Assembly: GCF_007786235.1 (NCBI RefSeq)
Contig: NZ_VNFK01000006.1
Span: forward strand, 248,001-312,000
Source of the DNA: Paenarthrobacter nitroguajacolicus
Lineage (GTDB): Bacteria > Actinomycetota > Actinomycetes > Actinomycetales > Micrococcaceae
Length of the DNA: 64,000 nt
Direction: 5' to 3'
Part shown: positions 19,327-27,368 of the stretch, piece after piece
Position numbering within the stretch: the first letter of the stretch is position 1
How the letters are laid out: every line of letters starts with the position of its first letter
Position numbers and translations under genes: made by a program
The notes under the pieces: generated by a model
Databases searched by the model: none
Told to the model about the DNA's origin: nothing
What the model saw: only the letters and a program-made list of their open reading frames with translations

Positions 19327-20313
19327 TCAGAGCGTGATGACTGAGCCGGATTCCGCGGATGCCAAAACGGCCTCCGCAACCCTCAGAGTCTCGAGTCCCT
19401 CAGCCATCGTGACGATGTTGAGCGACTTCCCGAGGACCGCGTCGCGGAAGGCTTCGTGTTCCATTTTGAGGGGCTCGCGCTTCGCCAAAGCGAAGCGTGT
19501 GGAGGATCCCTCGGAAACGCCGCGGAACGCCGCGACAGAATCCCAATCTGTCTGGAACGTACCGTTCTCGACGAAGGTGAGGTCGGCGGAAATCGTGTCT
19601 GCAATGAACGCTCCGCGTTCACCGAGAACCACTGTGGTGCGTTCCTTCATGGGTGAGAGCCAATTGACAATGTGGTTCGTCACAACGCCGCTCTTGAGGT
19701 GGCCAATGGCGGTAACCATATCCTCATGCTCCCGGCCACTGCGGGAGGTGGTGTGGGCAACGACATTGACGAAGTTGCTCTGTGCCAGCCACGCCGTTAG
19801 ATCAATGTCATGGGTCGCCAAATCCTTGACCACTCCCACATCGGCAATGCGAGCAGGGAATGGTCCTTGCCGCCTCGTGCTGATCTGATATACCTCGCCC
19901 AGGTCGCCGTTCTCCAGCCGCTCCCTCAGGCTCTGCAGCGACGGATTGAACCGTTCGATGTGCCCGACAGCGCCAATCAAGCCCTTGGACTCGAAAGCCT
20001 CGGCGATCCGTCGGCCCGACGCTGAATCGTTGGCGATCGGCTTCTCCACGAGGCAGTGAACACCCGCTTCAGCGAGCTGAAGCGCAACCTCCTCGTGCAG
20101 GATCGTCGGCACGGCGGCGACAGCCATGTCTATGCCCTGGGCGATCAGTTCCTCAACAGTATTGAAGACTGTCAGGCCATCGGCGACGTTGTGGGGGTCG
20201 CCAAAGGAGTCAGCGACAGCAATCAGGTCAACACCCTCAAGCTCACGGATAACGCGAGCGTGGTGGCGTCCCATCATGCCCAACCCGATGAGGCCGGCAC
20301 GCAGATTTGCCAC
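19327..20313 (-). CDS. Gfo/Idh/MocA-family sugar dehydrogenase, WbpB-like
   Basis: The 328-residue protein has the Rossmann motif GLIGLGMMGRHH at the N-terminus and the family's catalytic EKP (CLVEKPIAND, about residue 93), followed by an alpha/beta domain. With its two upstream genes it forms the set expected to turn UDP-GlcNAc-uronic acid into UDP-2,3-diacetamido-2,3-dideoxy-uronic acid: WbpB oxidises C3 with NAD, WbpE transaminates, and WbpD acetylates. The UDP-GlcNAc 6-dehydrogenase (WbpA) is not in the window. Its start overlaps the aminotransferase stop by one base. The specific sugar is inferred from context. Confidence 0.8.
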   Translation of the reverse strand: MANLRAGLIGLGMMGRHHARVIRELEGVDLIAVADSFGDPHNVADGLTVFNTVEELIAQGIDMAVAAVPTILHEEVALQLAEAGVHCLVEKPIANDSASGRRIAEAFESKGLIGAVGHIERFNPSLQSLRERLENGDLGEVYQISTRRQGPFPARIADVGVVKDLATHDIDLTAWLAQSNFVNVVAHTTSRSGREHEDMVTAIGHLKSGVVTNHIVNWLSPMKERTTVVLGERGAFIADTISADLTFVENGTFQTDWDSVAAFRGVSEGSSTRFALAKREPLKMEHEAFRDAVLGKSLNIVTMAEGLETLRVAEAVLASAESGSVITL

Positions 20314-21404
20314 TAGCTTCCTGCCTTCGCGATGGCGTTGACCGCGGCAACAATCCGGTCAAGGTCATCCTGGCTCAGCGACGGGTGGACCGGAAGGGAC
20401 AGCACGCTCGCTGCGGCCTCTTCGGTGACAGGAAGATCGTCCGAGGTCTGGAAGGGAGCCAGCCTGTGGTTGGGGATGGGGTAGTAAACGCCACAGCCGA
20501 CGTTGTACTCCTCGCGAAGGGCCTTGGCGAATCCGTCACGGTCCTCAGCGATGCGAATCGTGTACTGGTGGTAGACGTGCTCGTAGCCCTCAGCGACCTT
20601 GGGAGTGATGACACCTTCAATGTTTGCATCGAAGAACGCCGCATTCTCCTGGCGCGTCCTGGTCCAGCCTTCAACCTTGGTCAGCTGCACTCGTCCGATG
20701 GCCGCATGGATGTTGGTCATACGGCAGTTGAAGCCAACCAGTTCATTTTCGTACTGACGTTCCATGCCTTGGTTGCGCAGCAGCCGGAGGCGGCGTTCGA
20801 CGTCCGCGACGCCCGTGCTGACCATGCCTCCTTCGCCGGAAGTCATATTCTTGGTGGGGTAAAGGCTGAACATGGCGAAGTCGCCGAAAGTGCCCACCTT
20901 GCGACCGTTGACGGCAGCGCCGTGCGCTTGGGCTGCGTCCTCGAAGACCTTGACGCCGTGCTTGGCAGCAAGGGCACCGATGGCGTCAACGTTGAAGGGG
21001 TGTCCGTAAAGGTGAACGGGCATGATGGCCGCAGTGCGGTCTGTGATTTTTGACTCCACGGAAGCGGGGTCCAGCGTGTAATGGTCCAAGTCCACATCAG
21101 CGAAAACCGGAGTTGCGCCCGTGAGTGCCACTGAGTTGGCGGTCGCAGCGAACGTGAACGACGGAACGATGACTTCGTCGCCGGGACCGATCCCAGCAGC
21201 CAATAGACCGAGATGCAGACCGGAAGTTCCGGAGTTGACAGCAACAGCGGCCCGGCCATCAAGGAGGACCTGCGAGAATTCCTGCTCGAAACTCGCTACC
21301 TCCGAACCCTGGGCGAGCTGACCGGAGGCCAGCACGGCATCTACTGCCTTGCGCTCCTCCTCGCCGATGATGGGCTTGGCGGGGGGAATGAATTCGGGGC
21401 TCAT
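20313..21404 (-). CDS. DegT/DnrJ/EryC1-family PLP aminotransferase, WbpE-like
   Basis: A 363-residue nucleotide-sugar aminotransferase. The PLP-binding lysine is Lys185 in SLYPTKNMTSGEGG. NSGTSGLHLGLLAAGIGPGD, PSFTFAATANS and the EDAAQAHGA block are family hallmarks. It should convert a 3-keto sugar nucleotide into a 3-amino sugar, using glutamate as donor. It overlaps the acetyltransferase gene by four bases and the dehydrogenase gene by one, which indicates translational coupling within a three-gene operon. Confidence 0.9.
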   Translation of the reverse strand: MSPEFIPPAKPIIGEEERKAVDAVLASGQLAQGSEVASFEQEFSQVLLDGRAAVAVNSGTSGLHLGLLAAGIGPGDEVIVPSFTFAATANSVALTGATPVFADVDLDHYTLDPASVESKITDRTAAIMPVHLYGHPFNVDAIGALAAKHGVKVFEDAAQAHGAAVNGRKVGTFGDFAMFSLYPTKNMTSGEGGMVSTGVADVERRLRLLRNQGMERQYENELVGFNCRMTNIHAAIGRVQLTKVEGWTRTRQENAAFFDANIEGVITPKVAEGYEHVYHQYTIRIAEDRDGFAKALREEYNVGCGVYYPIPNHRLAPFQTSDDLPVTEEAAASVLSLPVHPSLSQDDLDRIVAAVNAIAKAGS

Positions 21405-21991
21405 GCCTCTACCTCTCGAAGGATTTCGTTCTGTTCAACATATACGGCGCCGGTTTCGGGGCATACCCAGTTGTCGCCACTGCGCTGAAGCGGGAAACCG
21501 GCCTTGCCAACCCAACCATGGCGCTTCGCCGGGACCCCGACCATCAGGGCAAAATCGGGGACGTCCTTGGCTACTACAGCTCCGGCGGCAACTGTGGCCC
21601 ACCGCCCAATGGTCACGGGGGCTACGCACACTGCGCGGGCGCCGATAGAGGCACCTTCACGGATGGTGACGCCGACGGGCTCCCAGTCGTGCGCACTTTT
21701 CAAGCTTCCATCCGGGCTGACTGCCCGGGGGTAGGTGTCATTCGTCAGCACGACGGCCGGGCCGATAAAGACACCGGCTTCCAGTTCCGCGGGCTCGTAA
21801 ACAAGTGCATAGTTCTGGACTTTGCAGTTGTCCCCCATCTTGACCCCGGTGCCGATATAGGCTCCGCGTCCCACGATGCAATTGACGCCTAATTCGGCCT
21901 GCTCGCGGACCTGGGCCAGATGCCAAATCTTTGATCCATCACCAATTACCGCCTTGTCTGAAACATCGGCGCTCTCTGCAACCACTATCAC
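21401..21991 (-). CDS. Left-handed beta-helix (hexapeptide) sugar N-acetyltransferase, WbpD-like
   Basis: About 196 residues with hexapeptide repeats (IGDGSKIWHLAQVREQAELG, VGRGAYIGTGVKMG) and the loop segment YALVYEPAELE typical of WbpD and related UDP-amino-sugar N-acetyltransferases that use acetyl-CoA. The start chosen is GTG 21991, preceded by AAGGA at suitable distance; the protein then begins VIVVAESADVS like its relatives. A TTG at 22027 extends the frame but lies only a few bases after a promoter-like TAAGAT. This is the first gene of the diacetamido sugar operon. Confidence 0.85.
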   Translation of the reverse strand: MIVVAESADVSDKAVIGDGSKIWHLAQVREQAELGVNCIVGRGAYIGTGVKMGDNCKVQNYALVYEPAELEAGVFIGPAVVLTNDTYPRAVSPDGSLKSAHDWEPVGVTIREGASIGARAVCVAPVTIGRWATVAAGAVVAKDVPDFALMVGVPAKRHGWVGKAGFPLQRSGDNWVCPETGAVYVEQNEILREVEA

Positions 21992-22035
21992 CGGTGAAGG
22001 TCCTTCCTCATTGAGCACACGCGACAACGAGATTC

Positions 22036-22067
22036 ATCTTAGCTGAGACACCATGCCCCGGCGTCAA
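22036..22067 (-). promoter_or_regulatory. Candidate promoter of the diacetamido sugar operon
   Basis: On the minus strand TTGACG (22062-22067) is followed after 20 bases by TAAGAT (22036-22041). The spacer is longer than the usual 16-18, so the -35 assignment is weak. The -10-like box would start transcription about 35-40 bases before the preferred GTG start. Confidence 0.3.
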
Positions 22068-22186
22068 GTCGGGGTGTGGCCGAGTGCTTCGCAAGTTGTC
22101 CACATACACCACGCAAGGTGGAGCGGTTCAGCGGCCAAGCCCATAACGTCGGTGGTGCGGCTCGTGAAGGAGAGAGGGGAACATCC

Positions 22187-25100
22187 ATGACCTTGGAGTG
22201 CACCTTGGTACGGGGTCCCGCCGCAACAGCAAGCGGAGCCCCGGAAGAATTGACCATCGCAGTATCAACCGGCACATCAGGCCTGCACCTTCAGTCACTC
22301 CTTGAAGAAGCACGCGGGACGGGACCTCTGTCTGTGGAAGGCCTGGATTTGTCAACACTTACGGTTGGCCTGCCACCGCTCGTGTCGGGCGCTGTCGTGG
22401 TCGATGGTGGTGCGCCGCCAAGCCACCCGGAGGCCGGCCCCGTTCGCCTGATGCTGCTGGCCCATTCAGGCCCGGGTGCCGGGTCAGTCTTCAGGATTCA
22501 CCGCGGCCGATTCCGAATTGGCAGGGGTTCCACCGACATTCGGGTTGCCGATCCAGGTATGTCCAGGGAACACGCCGTATTGGAGGTTTCCAGCACTGCA
22601 GTTACGCTGAGCGACATCGAGGGCGCGAACCCTGTTTTCATAGATGACCGGCCCACGCACCAAAAACAGTTGGCTTCCGATTCACGGATTCGGTGTGGCA
22701 ACTCCACTTTCACTGTCTTCACGGATGCCGGTCCGTTGCCGCAGATCTCAGCCGATGCCGGTCGCTCCGTGGAAGAACCACTTGAGGTACAGCACACAAG
22801 AAGCCCTGGTCATCGCTTAACGATGGCTTTGGCAGCGGGACTCCCGCTCGCTGCCGGCATAGGTCTTGCCGTGGTAACAGGCATGTGGGCGTACTTGGGG
22901 TTCACTGCCATATCGGCTTTCGGCCTGCTTGTCCCATTATTCGCTGGTCGGAAGAGCCGCCGGGATCTCAGCCTGGCCGTCGCGAAGTCGGTGCAAGTCG
23001 ATATCGAGCGGCGACGCCGGTCATCGCCGTCTGCCGCGGACATAGTGATGGCCACCCACCGCCGAGCCGCTGTGGGCGCTGCAGCCGAAGAGACCTCACA
23101 GGGCAAAGTCCTTCCCACTCCAACTGCCGCTACTGCTGTGGGCGTGAGCCCTGGGGATCCCGGAGTGTGGCTCCGGCTTGGCACCACGCGGGCTTTGGCA
23201 AACGTTCGGCTGGCTCCAGACGATCCGCATTTCCGTCCGCCGCCTATTGGGTTTGCGGCGGTGAATCTGGATCCACGGCATCAGCTGGTGGTAATCCGCG
23301 GTCAAGCTGCTTATGTGGATGCATTGCTTCGTTTCATGGTGATGCAACTTGTAAGCTACCCGGCCTCAGCGGGGACGTCCATCATTATCCTCGGGCAGAT
23401 CGAGAGACTGCCCTTGAGCGCCAGATTCCTTTCGCGTGTGACCCTCGCCAGCACTCCGACGGTGGCCCTGGCTGCCCTTTTGCAACGCAGCGGCAGTCCG
23501 CCTGGCAGGCTCGTCATAGTGAACGAGCCGGCGAGTGACGAAACTCAGCCCACGGCCTCGCTCCTGGCATCCGCACGCCTCGCCGGGTGGCAGGTAATAC
23601 AGCATCTTCCTTCTTCCGAGCAGCCCGGGCATGTTATCGAGATTGGGGATGCGGGGACGACAGGCCACATGGAGATGGACGGCGAGCGCCGGCCCTTCAT
23701 ACCGGACCTCGTACCCTGTGAAGTTTTTGACGCGTTTTGCCGGAACATGGCGGCCACTGCCTGCCATGAAGGCTCCGAGCTCAGCCACGTCATTCCAGAC
23801 AAATGCTCCCTGCCGGACTTGCTTCCAACAGGCCCGCGAAGGATCCTCCGCCGCTGGGGCGCTACCGCGGTAGCGAACGGTCCCTCGGCTGTGCTTGGCA
23901 AGGGACGCCACGGTTTGGTGGCTTTTGACTTCAAATATGATGGGCCGCACTTGCTGGTCGCTGGAACAACAGGCTCCGGAAAGTCCGAACTCCTTCGAAC
24001 CTTGGTGGCTTCGATGACGTTGGTCGATTCTCCGGAGCGTATAACGTTCATGTTCTTTGATTTCAAGGGCGGGTCTGGGTTAGGGCCGCTTGCTGGGCTG
24101 CCGCACTGCGTTGGCCTACTGACGGATCTCGGCAAGCACGACTTGGACCGAACCCTTGCGTCACTCCGAGGGGAAATCAGGCGTCGCGAGGAGTTGTTTG
24201 CAGCGGCTCAAGTATCGGACATCTCTCAGTACCAGCACATGGCTTCGAGCAAAGATCCGAACGTCCCATATTTGGTACTGGTAATCGACGAGTTCCGGAT
24301 GCTGGTTGACGAAGCTCCCAGTGCGCTTCGCGAGCTTATGCGGGTTGCCACCATTGGACGTTCACTCGGCATCCACCTGGTGATGGCGACGCAGCGGCCC
24401 CAAGGGGCATTAACTGCAGATATCCGGGCAAACGTAACGTCAAGCATTGCCCTCCGTGTTCAATCGGACGTGGAGTCCGTGGACATCATTGGCTCCAAAG
24501 CCGCGGCCTCCATACCGGTCGAGGCTCCGGGCAGGGCATTTCTAGCCAGGGCCTCGAGCGACGCCGAAGAATTTCAAACCGCCTCCATTGAAGGTGTCCC
24601 CATGGCCGGCGAGACGCATGGCAGGAGGCAACACCCCGTACAGACTGCCTTGCAGGTTCTGCAGCGACGCCCCGATGAGGCAGGGCGGGCCGGCCGTCAC
24701 GACGCATCCTCGGATGGTAGTGCAAAGTGGGTTGTTTCGGCGGTCAATGGAGCCTGGCAGCGCCTCGGCAAGCCTCTCCCCAGGCGCCCTGTAGCTCCCC
24801 CGTTGGCCACTGAGATTCCTTGGAATGAGGATCTCCCGGCCCCGGAAGCCCAAGTGCGATCAAACACAGACTCACCATGGGTTGTCGGGCCGCTGGGGTT
24901 GGCCGACAAGCCAGCGCAACAGGTGGTGGAACCGCTGTTGTGGTCGCCTGCAAGACACGGACACCTGGCCATGATCGGCAGCGCCTCAAGTGGCATGCAG
25001 AATTGCTTCAGGGCCGTGTCTGCCATGCTGGCGACCCAAGGTCCCCAGCCGCACCTCTATATTCTGGACGCCACAGGATTACTCGGTGACTTCGTTGAAC

Positions 25101-26272
25101 ACGGACGAATCGGCGCCATCGCGGGACTGCACCAACTGCCCAGCGCCGCGCGTGTCTTGCAACGACTCGCCGCGGAATTGGCGCGCCGCCACACTGTGGG
25201 TGAGGTCGAAGGAGAACACTCACCGCTGGTCCTGGTGGTAGCCGGGTGGTGCTCATGGGCAACCGCGCTCAGGGCGGGGCCTTTCGGATGGGCGGAGGGG
25301 AGCCTCCTGGACATCGTCCGCGACGGTCGGTCTGTCGGCATCACCGTGCTGATTTCGGGCGAGCGGGAACTCGTCGGCTCACGATTCTTTGCCGCTGTTC
25401 AGAATCGAGCCTATTTTCCATACGGGTCCACCGACGAGTCTCGGTTTCATTGGCCACGCCTTCCGGGGATGGAAGCCGTTCCCGGGCGCGCTGCCGTCAC
25501 GGGAACCATAGTTGACGGGAGCACCGTTGTGGCGCAGTTCAGGGAGGCTCCGGACTCTGAGGCCTGGCCCTTTGCCCGTCTCCTGCCGGCCGCTCCACCA
25601 TTTCGAGTACGGCCACTTCCCGAGCTTCTTAGCGAACAGGTATTTCAGACCCACCTCACTGACGGCACGTCGGCCGGAAAGTCGCAGTGCCGCCTGTGGA
25701 TCGGGCTTGGAGGCGACGAAGCTCTTCCAATGTCCCTACCGCTTCCGGCGCAGGGTGTGAGCCTTGTCCTCGGTAGCCGACGCTCCGGAAAAAGCACCGT
25801 GCTGGGATCTCTTCAGAGCTTGAATTCCTCGGTGCGATGGGTCTTCCCTCCAAACGCAGCTCTCCCAGGCCCCTTCTGGGCATCCGTTGCTCAGGAAGCT
25901 GCAGCGGGAGATCTGGACACTAACAGTGTCCTGTTAGTGGACGATGCCGATTGCTTGGACGTTCAAGGCCGTCAAGCCCTTGCCGCCTTGGCCGGAAAGG
26001 TCCGGGGAATCGTTCTTACCGCCACCGTAGGGCCATCACTAATGCAGAATCTGCCTTTGGTCAGGGAAGTGCAGTATTCCAGGGTGGGTTTGATCCTGGC
26101 GCCGCAAACGGCCCACGACGGAGATCTGCTCGGCGTAAGGCTGGAGCTTGACCGCGCAGGACGCCCCGGTCGCGGCTTCGTCGTGAATGGAGCGGAGGTG
26201 ACGCCGTTTCAGGCAGTGCTCACGGCGGGTGTGTGGCCGCCGTCCCCCACGGCATCCGAGGAAGACGGCTGA
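22187..26272 (+). CDS. FHA-FtsK/SpoIIIE membrane ATPase, EssC/EccC-like (type VII secretion motor type)
   Basis: The start is ATG 22187 with AGGGGA seven bases upstream, giving 1361 residues. Residues about 85-180 form an FHA domain (FRIGRGSTD, GMSREHAVLEV). Two membrane segments lie at about 212-254. The first FtsK-type ATPase has Walker A AGTTGSGKS (592-600), FFDFKGGSGLGPL, Walker B LVLVIDEFRML and the ATQRPQGALTADIRAN block. A second module is degenerate (GSASSGMQN in place of a P-loop), and a third has GSRRSGKST and VLLVDDAD. This order is that of EssC/EccC motors that export WXG100 proteins. No WXG100, EsaA/B or EccB/D/E gene is visible nearby. It is divergent from the sugar operon and nearly abuts the convergent 26278-26778 gene. 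Confidence 0.85.
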   Translation: MTLECTLVRGPAATASGAPEELTIAVSTGTSGLHLQSLLEEARGTGPLSVEGLDLSTLTVGLPPLVSGAVVVDGGAPPSHPEAGPVRLMLLAHSGPGAGSVFRIHRGRFRIGRGSTDIRVADPGMSREHAVLEVSSTAVTLSDIEGANPVFIDDRPTHQKQLASDSRIRCGNSTFTVFTDAGPLPQISADAGRSVEEPLEVQHTRSPGHRLTMALAAGLPLAAGIGLAVVTGMWAYLGFTAISAFGLLVPLFAGRKSRRDLSLAVAKSVQVDIERRRRSSPSAADIVMATHRRAAVGAAAEETSQGKVLPTPTAATAVGVSPGDPGVWLRLGTTRALANVRLAPDDPHFRPPPIGFAAVNLDPRHQLVVIRGQAAYVDALLRFMVMQLVSYPASAGTSIIILGQIERLPLSARFLSRVTLASTPTVALAALLQRSGSPPGRLVIVNEPASDETQPTASLLASARLAGWQVIQHLPSSEQPGHVIEIGDAGTTGHMEMDGERRPFIPDLVPCEVFDAFCRNMAATACHEGSELSHVIPDKCSLPDLLPTGPRRILRRWGATAVANGPSAVLGKGRHGLVAFDFKYDGPHLLVAGTTGSGKSELLRTLVASMTLVDSPERITFMFFDFKGGSGLGPLAGLPHCVGLLTDLGKHDLDRTLASLRGEIRRREELFAAAQVSDISQYQHMASSKDPNVPYLVLVIDEFRMLVDEAPSALRELMRVATIGRSLGIHLVMATQRPQGALTADIRANVTSSIALRVQSDVESVDIIGSKAAASIPVEAPGRAFLARASSDAEEFQTASIEGVPMAGETHGRRQHPVQTALQVLQRRPDEAGRAGRHDASSDGSAKWVVSAVNGAWQRLGKPLPRRPVAPPLATEIPWNEDLPAPEAQVRSNTDSPWVVGPLGLADKPAQQVVEPLLWSPARHGHLAMIGSASSGMQNCFRAVSAMLATQGPQPHLYILDATGLLGDFVEHGRIGAIAGLHQLPSAARVLQRLAAELARRHTVGEVEGEHSPLVLVVAGWCSWATALRAGPFGWAEGSLLDIVRDGRSVGITVLISGERELVGSRFFAAVQNRAYFPYGSTDESRFHWPRLPGMEAVPGRAAVTGTIVDGSTVVAQFREAPDSEAWPFARLLPAAPPFRVRPLPELLSEQVFQTHLTDGTSAGKSQCRLWIGLGGDEALPMSLPLPAQGVSLVLGSRRSGKSTVLGSLQSLNSSVRWVFPPNAALPGPFWASVAQEAAAGDLDTNSVLLVDDADCLDVQGRQALAALAGKVRGIVLTATVGPSLMQNLPLVREVQYSRVGLILAPQTAHDGDLLGVRLELDRAGRPGRGFVVNGAEVTPFQAVLTAGVWPPSPTASEEDG

Positions 26273-26277
26273 CAGGG

Positions 26278-26778
26278 CTAAAGTGCCCCGGAAGTACCGC
26301 CCGTGCGCGACGCAAAAGCCACGACGTCCTTTTGGAAGAGGAAGATGATCGCTGCCAAGGCCGGGACGATCATCGCCAACCCCTGCCACACGAGCCCGCC
26401 GGTCATAGTAGGGAATCCGATGGTGAGGACAAACAACTGTGCCACCAGTGCCGCCGCCCGCGTCCATCGGTATCCACGGAAGAGGAAATGGCCCACGGCG
26501 AACAACCATGCCGAAAAGGCAAGCAGCAGTCCCAGAGTAAAGACGGCGCCCCAGAAAGTCAGCACGGGAGCCCCCGTCAGGAGTTCGAATGCGTACCATG
26601 CTGCGGCACTGAGAAGCGCGAGGGCCTCAAGGAGAACAACAACCGAGATGACGGTGATTCCGTTCGGCCGGCGCATGCCATGTGAACCGTCGGACGCCGG
26701 GCTCCCTTGCACGTGGGAACCGTCCTTTCCGTCTGGTCCGGAGGCGGATTGGGCAGGGTTTACAGGAGGTCTTGACAC
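26278..26778 (-). CDS. Small four-segment membrane protein of unknown function
   Basis: A 166-residue protein with a hydrophilic, Gly/Ser/Pro-rich N-terminus (about 1-38) and four hydrophobic segments (about 40-65, 72-97, 108-130, 132-152). The stop codon is only five bases from that of the convergent EssC-like gene. I recognise no named family; the pattern resembles small actinobacterial integral membrane proteins annotated as hypothetical. No functional residues can be assigned. Confidence 0.65.
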   Translation of the reverse strand: MSRPPVNPAQSASGPDGKDGSHVQGSPASDGSHGMRRPNGITVISVVVLLEALALLSAAAWYAFELLTGAPVLTFWGAVFTLGLLLAFSAWLFAVGHFLFRGYRWTRAAALVAQLFVLTIGFPTMTGGLVWQGLAMIVPALAAIIFLFQKDVVAFASRTGGTSGAL

Positions 26779-26876
26779 ACTGGCACACTACCGGACATAG
26801 TCATCTAGCAGTGAGGGCACTGGCGGCTGATGTGATGCATCGCTCACGGATTCCGGGCATTTCGACCACTAACACC

Positions 26877-26890
26877 CCTTGTTTACAAGG
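26877..26890. promoter_or_regulatory. 14-bp palindrome upstream of whiB1
   Basis: CCTTGTTTACAAGG is a perfect inverted repeat with a 2-base centre, ending 126 bases before the whiB1 start and 7 bases before a short upstream ORF. It is a candidate operator. A looser GTGA-N8-TCAC pair lies at about 26832-26847; its spacing does not match the CRP consensus. Confidence 0.4.
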
Positions 26891-26897
26891 CGTTAAC

Positions 26898-27011
26898 ATG
26901 AAACGCTTGACTCAGACGACCAAGGGGGCCCATGCGGGCCCCTTTCCTTTGGAGCCTCTCGTGAATGTTTTCACAAAAGGCCCTTCTAGTTCTCACGAAT
27001 GGAGTGACTGA
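26898..27011 (+). CDS. Possible 37-codon leader ORF upstream of whiB1
   Basis: An ATG with AAGG seven bases upstream opens a 37-codon frame that stops five bases before the whiB1 ATG. A terminator-like hairpin (26922-26945) lies inside it. There is no recognisable product, and chance occurrence cannot be excluded; it is listed because the placement suggests translational coupling or attenuation. Confidence 0.25.
   Translation: MKRLTQTTKGAHAGPFPLEPLVNVFTKGPSSSHEWSD
26922..26945 (+). terminator. Terminator-like hairpin in the whiB1 leader
   Basis: A G/C stem GGGGCCC/GGGCCCC with an ATGC loop is extended by A-T pairs and followed by TTTCCTTT, about 70 bases before the whiB1 start. It could be an attenuator, or the end of a short upstream RNA. 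Confidence 0.5.
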
Positions 27012-27016
27012 TCAGC

Positions 27017-27265
27017 ATGGATTGGCGTAATCGCGCAGCCTGCCTCGACAAGGACCCGGAGCTCTTCTTCCCAGTCGGCAACACGGGACCAGCACTTCTG
27101 CAGATCGAGGAAGCAAAGAGCGTATGCCGCCGCTGCCCCGTCGTGGACACCTGCCTTCAGTGGGCACTGGAGTCCGGACAAGACGCCGGTGTGTGGGGCG
27201 GCATGAGTGAAGACGAGCGTCGTGCGCTCAAGCGCCGTGCCGCACGCGCACGCCGCGCTTCCTAG
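27017..27265 (+). CDS. whiB1: WhiB1-type iron-sulfur transcription regulator
   Basis: An 82-residue protein very close to M. tuberculosis WhiB1. The four cluster-binding cysteines are Cys9, Cys37, Cys40 and Cys46 (CRRCPVVDTC). The WhiB turn GVWGGMSEDERRALKRR is followed by a basic C-terminal tail. WhiB1 holds a nitric-oxide-sensitive [4Fe-4S] cluster and binds sigma factor region 4; it is an essential regulator in mycobacteria. The start has GGAG about 12 bases upstream. The gene faces pdtaS across a terminator, the same neighbour pair as Rv3219/Rv3220c. Confidence 0.95.
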   Translation: MDWRNRAACLDKDPELFFPVGNTGPALLQIEEAKSVCRRCPVVDTCLQWALESGQDAGVWGGMSEDERRALKRRAARARRAS

Positions 27266-27277
27266 AACACGGATTAA

Positions 27278-27311
27278 GAAAGGCCGCGGACCATACGGTC
27301 CGCGGCCTTTC
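27278..27311. terminator. Bidirectional terminator between whiB1 and pdtaS
   Basis: A perfect 15-bp stem with an ATAC loop is followed by a T-rich run on the plus strand. On the minus strand the run after the stem begins with TTAATCC-type sequence, weaker for that direction. Confidence 0.85.
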
Positions 27312-27368
27312 CTTTGTTAAACCCTGCTTCCGGAGGGTCCTGCCGACTCCATCAGGGAACCCGCAAAC

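Noticed and set aside
22052..22074. CCCCG/CGGGG stem in the intergenic region before the EssC-like gene
   Set aside because: Only five pairs around a nine-base loop and no T run; too weak for a terminator or riboswitch call.
26832..26847. CRP-like half sites GTGA...TCAC upstream of whiB1
   Set aside because: The spacer is eight bases where the CRP consensus has six, so it is not called as a CRP site.
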